The translations under genes were made by a program, and so were the position numbers. The notes under the pieces were generated by a model. It was not told the DNA's origin. It did not search any database and saw only the letters and a list, made by a program, of their open reading frames with translations. Positions 61,039 through 64,000 of a stretch of 64,000 nt of DNA are shown here, piece by piece. The stretch is from Paraburkholderia silvatlantica (GTDB taxonomy: Bacteria > Pseudomonadota > Gammaproteobacteria > Burkholderiales > Burkholderiaceae), in contig NZ_QEOL01000006.1 in assembly GCF_003096715.1 (NCBI RefSeq), positions 1 through 64,000 of the forward strand, written 5' to 3'. Position 1 is the first letter of the stretch; each line of letters begins with the position of its first letter.

Positions 61039-62372
61039 CGCATGCCTCTAAGTTCCGCCAAAAATGCCGTGCCGATTTCCACGGCCTGCTCCGCGCTCAT
61101 TGGGTCTACATCCACGCCATGCACGGCCGAATTCATGACGCGGAGGGATTCAAGAAATCGTTCCGTGCTGGCCGGCACGAGGCCACGTTGATGCAATTCG
61201 CGCAGCACATTGCCAATGCCGGCGGGCGCCTTCGACGCAAGACCGTTGTCGGATAGGATATCCCGTAAGATCCGCTCGATCTCAATTCGCAACTTGACGA
61301 CGGACATCAGCGGAAACTCGCGCGCAAACTCCTCGGCGGTTGGCAGCGCCTGCTGCAACTGCGGTGGCAGCGCCGGTGAGAGCCGGTATTGGGCGACGCC
61401 CATCGGCTTGCTGGAGTCGCGCAAGGCATATTCGACGATCACCTCATTACGGCCCTTGCACAAAATAATACCGATGGTCGGCTGATCGTCCTTGTGCCGA
61501 AGCTGGTCATCGACGGCGGAGAGGTAGAAGTTCATCTTGCCCGCAAACTCGGGCTTGAAGTCTTCGATCTTCAACTCGATCACGACGAAGCAGCGCAGCC
61601 GCAGGTGATAGAAAAGAAGGTCGAGGTAGTAGTCCTGGCCACCGACTTCGAGATGGTACTGGCTGCCGACGAAAGCGAAGCCCTTGCCGAGTTCGAGAAT
61701 GAGTGAGCGCAGATGCTCGATAAGGCCGCGCTCCAGGTCACGCTCCAGTATGTCGGGGCCGAGTGCGAGGAAATCGAAGGTATAGGGGTCTTTGAGGAGT
61801 TGCTGGGCAAGATCGGACTGTTCAGTGGGCAAGGTCCGCGAGAAATTAGTCAGCGCGCTGCCCTGACGAACGAACAACTGGCTCTCAATCTGGTGGACGA
61901 GGACAGGGCGACTCCAGCCATGCTCGATCGTCTGGCGGGCGTACCAGGCGCGCTCCTCGGCCACCTTGACTGTATCTAGCAGGCTGACATTATGCCCCCA
62001 GGGCAATTGTGCAACGACCCGTTGCACAAATTCGGCGTCGGGCCAGGCTTCGGCGAACGAACGCATATATTTCAGGTTTCGAGCTGAAAGCCCGGTCATT
62101 TCGGGGAAGGCTCGGCGGAGATCGTCCGCCAGCCGGTCAATGACCTTGGTCCCCCAACCCTCGCGCTCTTGCCGGGCCAGAATGTCGCGTCCGATGCTCC
62201 AATAGAGCAGGATCAGCTCGCGATTGACCGACAAGCTGGCACGGTGACGCGCCTCGGCGATCTTCCGCTTCAGGTCACCGACGAAAGCGGAATAGCTCTG
62301 CGCGTCAACCTCTGAGGCCGGGTTGGCGGCCTTGGAGCGCCGGGACGGTGGCTTGGACGACGGGGGGCTCAT
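61035..62372 (-). CDS. YhcG-type PD-(D/E)XK nuclease with HEPN-like tail
   Basis: 445 aa. DUF1016 N-terminal domain (about 25-180; SVNRELILLYWSIGRDI), then a PD-(D/E)XK domain with Asp251 in YYLDLLFY and Glu266-x-Lys268 in VVIELKIEDF. Standard YhcG ends near residue 355. Here ~90 more residues follow (RIEIERILRDIL...RVMNSAVHGVDV), resembling a DUF4145/HEPN tail. YhcG proteins are linked to mobile-element and DNA-end processing. Overlaps int and the next gene by 4 bp each. Confidence 0.87.
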   Translation of the reverse strand: MSPPSSKPPSRRSKAANPASEVDAQSYSAFVGDLKRKIAEARHRASLSVNRELILLYWSIGRDILARQEREGWGTKVIDRLADDLRRAFPEMTGLSARNLKYMRSFAEAWPDAEFVQRVVAQLPWGHNVSLLDTVKVAEERAWYARQTIEHGWSRPVLVHQIESQLFVRQGSALTNFSRTLPTEQSDLAQQLLKDPYTFDFLALGPDILERDLERGLIEHLRSLILELGKGFAFVGSQYHLEVGGQDYYLDLLFYHLRLRCFVVIELKIEDFKPEFAGKMNFYLSAVDDQLRHKDDQPTIGIILCKGRNEVIVEYALRDSSKPMGVAQYRLSPALPPQLQQALPTAEEFAREFPLMSVVKLRIEIERILRDILSDNGLASKAPAGIGNVLRELHQRGLVPASTERFLESLRVMNSAVHGVDVDPMSAEQAVEIGTAFLAELRGMR

Positions 62373-63715
62373 GCCGCTTCCTCCTCTGAAATTACGGCTC
62401 GCTTGCTTCCCGGCGGCACGGCACGGCTGTTTTCCTTGCGGTGCCGATAGGGGCGGTAATTCCCTCGGCTCGTGAGTGTCTTGTTGCTGTCCGTGTCGGC
62501 GGGATTCGCCGCCGGCGACGCAGCCGGCATCATTGGCGCACGGTTGTCGATTGTATCCCGTCGCAGATTGGCCACCTTCTCAGCGGCCGCCCGGATCGGA
62601 TCGTCCTCGGCATGCACGTACCGCATGAACATGGATACGGTCTTGTGTGCCGTAAGTGCCATACCGACCTTGACCGGAATCCCGGAGTTGGCAATGTCGG
62701 TCGCAGCCCGATGACGGATGCCGTGCGTACCGACATGAACCACGTTCGCACGTTTCAGGACTCGCTTCCAGCCGTTGTAATAAGTGCTTTCGGGCAACGG
62801 AATCGAACTGTCAAAGATGGCCGGACACACATAAGGCGAATCGTCGATACGGCAGGCGTTGGACAACAATTGGTAGGCTACCTCGCTCATCGGCTTGGAA
62901 ATATCGCCGGTCTTGCTATCAGGCCAGACGATGCGACGGTTTTCAAAGTCAATCCAAGACCATTCGAGCAATCGAATCTCCGACATGCGCGCCGAAAACT
63001 CGAATTGCAGGCGAACCGCAAGCGTCAACGTCGGATGTTCCAGCCCTTCCGCATCCGCACGGTCAAGATAGGCGTAGAGGCGCGCCAGCTCGTCGTTGAC
63101 GATGTATCGCGTTTCACCGTTCTCGGGGTATTTCGGCACATGGCGACAAGGATTGGAGCCATCGGGCCGGTAGCCCCATACCTCGGCCATGTTGAGCATC
63201 TTGCGGATGCAGGACAGAACCCGGTTGGCCGTGACCGGGATTCTCGCCAGATCGCGCATCAGAGTCGTTATATGTTGTCGGGTTACGTCAGGCACTTTGA
63301 GCTTGCCCAACATCGGCACGATGAAACGGTCGATCTGGTCTTGGTAGGTATCAACGGTGCTCGGCTTGTTGCGAGGTCTGGAGTATTCCTCCATGAACTG
63401 GGTACACAATTCTTTGACGGTAGGCGACATACGCGCAGCCAGTTTCGCGGCACTCGGATCGTTGCCTTTCCGCACATCAGCCAGCCAGTCCTGCGCGATC
63501 GAGCGGGCCTGCTCGACGGTCAACTCGCCGAATTGGCCGATTTTCGGCTTGCGGCGCTCGCCCCAGTTCGTGCGGTACTGGAGCATGAAGACCTTGCGCC
63601 CGTGGGCGGTGACTTTGCAGAGAAATCCGGGGACAATGGTGTCCCGCAGTTCGTAATCTTTGCCGGTGACTTCAGCCGCATCAACAGCGGATTTTGTGAG
63701 CTTGATCTTGGCCAT
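62369..63715 (-). CDS. int: Tyrosine-type site-specific integrase
   Basis: 448 aa, DUF4102-type N-terminus (KLTKSAVDAAEV...DYELRDTIVPGFLCKV) that binds arm sites, a SAM-like core-binding domain (~100-185), then the catalytic domain with Arg243, Lys268, His331 and Arg334 (HGIRH), His357 and nucleophile Tyr366 (MRYVH). All key residues are present. The C-terminal ~70 residues beyond the usual end are Pro/Ser-rich. ATG 63715 has AGGAGG. First gene of the minus-strand operon, next to attR. Confidence 0.95.
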   Translation of the reverse strand: MAKIKLTKSAVDAAEVTGKDYELRDTIVPGFLCKVTAHGRKVFMLQYRTNWGERRKPKIGQFGELTVEQARSIAQDWLADVRKGNDPSAAKLAARMSPTVKELCTQFMEEYSRPRNKPSTVDTYQDQIDRFIVPMLGKLKVPDVTRQHITTLMRDLARIPVTANRVLSCIRKMLNMAEVWGYRPDGSNPCRHVPKYPENGETRYIVNDELARLYAYLDRADAEGLEHPTLTLAVRLQFEFSARMSEIRLLEWSWIDFENRRIVWPDSKTGDISKPMSEVAYQLLSNACRIDDSPYVCPAIFDSSIPLPESTYYNGWKRVLKRANVVHVGTHGIRHRAATDIANSGIPVKVGMALTAHKTVSMFMRYVHAEDDPIRAAAEKVANLRRDTIDNRAPMMPAASPAANPADTDSNKTLTSRGNYRPYRHRKENSRAVPPGSKRAVISEEEAA

Positions 63716-63748
63716 GACGCCTCCTAGTTCGAGATCGAACGCAGGAAC

Positions 63749-63762
63749 CAGCCAGGAGCCAC
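63749..63762 (+). repeat. Right subterminal repeat
   Basis: CCAGCCAGGAGCCA, 13/14 identical and in the same direction as 46011-46024, 124 bp inside the attR core. Possible integrase arm-type site. Confidence 0.6.
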
Positions 63763-63803
63763 GGCATCGGAAAATGTGCCGCAATCGGTCTGGTCTAGGC
63801 GTA

Positions 63804-63837
63804 AGGTTAGACGGGACTAACCTCTTGGAAAACCAAG
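63804..63837. promoter_or_regulatory. Paired inverted repeats upstream of int
   Basis: AGGTTAG-(6 nt)-CTAACCT (63804-63823) is followed at once by CTTGG-AAAA-CCAAG (63824-63837). The left end of the island has GGTTAG-CTTGGG at 45915-45926, so the same short words recur at both ends. They lie 50-110 bp from the cores and in front of int, and could serve integrase binding and int control. Confidence 0.5.
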
Positions 63838-63886
63838 CCCAGCAAGGCTTAGCAGGTTCCAGCGTAGTCCGATGCTATAGGAGGCT

Positions 63887-63899
63887 GCCGGACTCAAAA
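63887..63899 (+). repeat. attR core
   Basis: GCCGGACTCAAAA, identical to the attL core, continuing into the host tRNA 3' half TCCGG. Confidence 0.92.
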
Positions 63900-63945
63900 T
63901 CCGGTTCCGAAAGGAGTGCCGGTTCGATTCCGGCCCGAGGCACCA
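63887..63945 (+). pseudogene. tRNA-Leu(CAA) 3' half, separated by island
   Basis: Anticodon loop CTCAAAA, stem TCCGG, variable arm, T-arm GCCGGTTCGATTCCGGC, acceptor CCGAGGC, discriminator A and CCA (63943-63945). The sequence before it (GATGCTATAGGAGGCT) is not a tRNA 5' half, so no complete tRNA is rebuilt at this end. After 63945 nothing is recognised up to the window edge. Confidence 0.93.
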
Positions 63946-64000
63946 GAATGCTTTCCGGCAATTGCCGCCGGAAACCTGAAACCCGCGGAAGCTCAAGGCT

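Larger units (their letters stand above)
45884..63899. mobile_element. 18.0-kb genomic island in tRNA-Leu(CAA) anticodon loop
   Basis: Bounded by 13-bp direct repeats GCCGGACTCAAAA at 45884-45896 and 63887-63899, which are the anticodon stem and loop of the host tRNA. A complete tyrosine integrase gene sits next to the right end. Cargo: intron-bearing tRNA-Leu, SIR2 protein, Tn4371-type remnant, HEPN/PIN/HNH trio, YhcG and TIGR02391 proteins. The nuclease-trio genes are visibly less GC-rich than the backbone, supporting transfer. Confidence 0.92.

Noticed and set aside
46503..63715. A CRISPR array or Cas genes in the defence-like island
   Set aside because: No regularly spaced repeats of CRISPR length and no Cas motifs were seen. 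The iterons at 53741-53804 are only three copies at 23-24 bp spacing.
63716..63886. A tRNA 5' half supplied by the island at the right junction
   Set aside because: No GCCTCGG acceptor or D-arm sequence precedes the attR core.

Overview
The window looks like a chromosomal segment of a Burkholderiaceae bacterium (Burkholderia, Paraburkholderia or Caballeronia type). It is GC-rich throughout. The backbone shows a glucokinase fused to a HexR-like regulator next to zwf and pgl, a rib-nusB cluster, trxB-ftsK-lolA, an aceK/thiolase/MerR block and trmB/uppP. No species can be fixed from the sequence alone.

Backbone, 1-45,857. Positions 1-4,731 hold a damaged or partial YchJ-like gene, an SDR oxidoreductase, a thiolase, AceK and a LiuR-like MerR regulator, facing a metallo-beta-lactamase-fold hydrolase. 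Next come lolA and ftsK (minus), then trxB and an Smr protein (plus). Positions 11,399-20,447 are a sugar-use block: a four-gene ABC importer on the minus strand, divergent from zwf-pgl-glk/hexR. A perfect HexR-type palindrome (16164-16180) lies in front of zwf. Then follow an MFS exporter, hemL, ribD-ribE, a half ABC exporter, ribB(X), ribH-nusB, an aminotransferase, a lytic transglycosylase, ubiD, gabD, a LysE exporter, small proteins, yggT, tRNA-Gly(CCC), trmB, uppP, a DUF1439 lipoprotein, a cysteine-cluster protein and hemN.

Island, 45,884-63,899 (about 18.0 kb). The tRNA-Leu(CAA) gene downstream of hemN is cut in its anticodon loop. Its 5' half is at 45858-45896 and its 3' half at 63887-63945, and the two share a 13-bp core. 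Neither junction restores a full tRNA. About 180 bp inside the left end the island carries a second complete tRNA-Leu(CAA), and this one is interrupted between anticodon bases 34 and 35 by a 239-nt group I intron. The simplest reading is that the integrase destroys the host tRNA gene and the island brings a replacement. Because of the intron and a different anticodon stem, the replacement lacks the integrase target.

Island cargo, left to right: a 1263-aa SIR2-domain protein resembling Dsr1-type antiphage sirtuins; a deleted remnant of a Tn4371-type conjugative element on the minus strand (trbI 3' part, DUF2274, traF, DUF2840, a small RHH-like protein, parA, three iterons, repA, an AlpA-like HTH and a DUF932 N-terminal fragment); a plus-strand trio of candidate nucleases (TPR/HEPN, PIN, membrane-anchored HNH); and a minus-strand operon in which the tyrosine integrase, a YhcG-type PD-(D/E)XK nuclease with a HEPN-like tail and a TIGR02391 HEPN-like protein are linked by 4-bp ATGA overlaps. 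The cargo reads as a probable defence island; that function is inferred, not shown.
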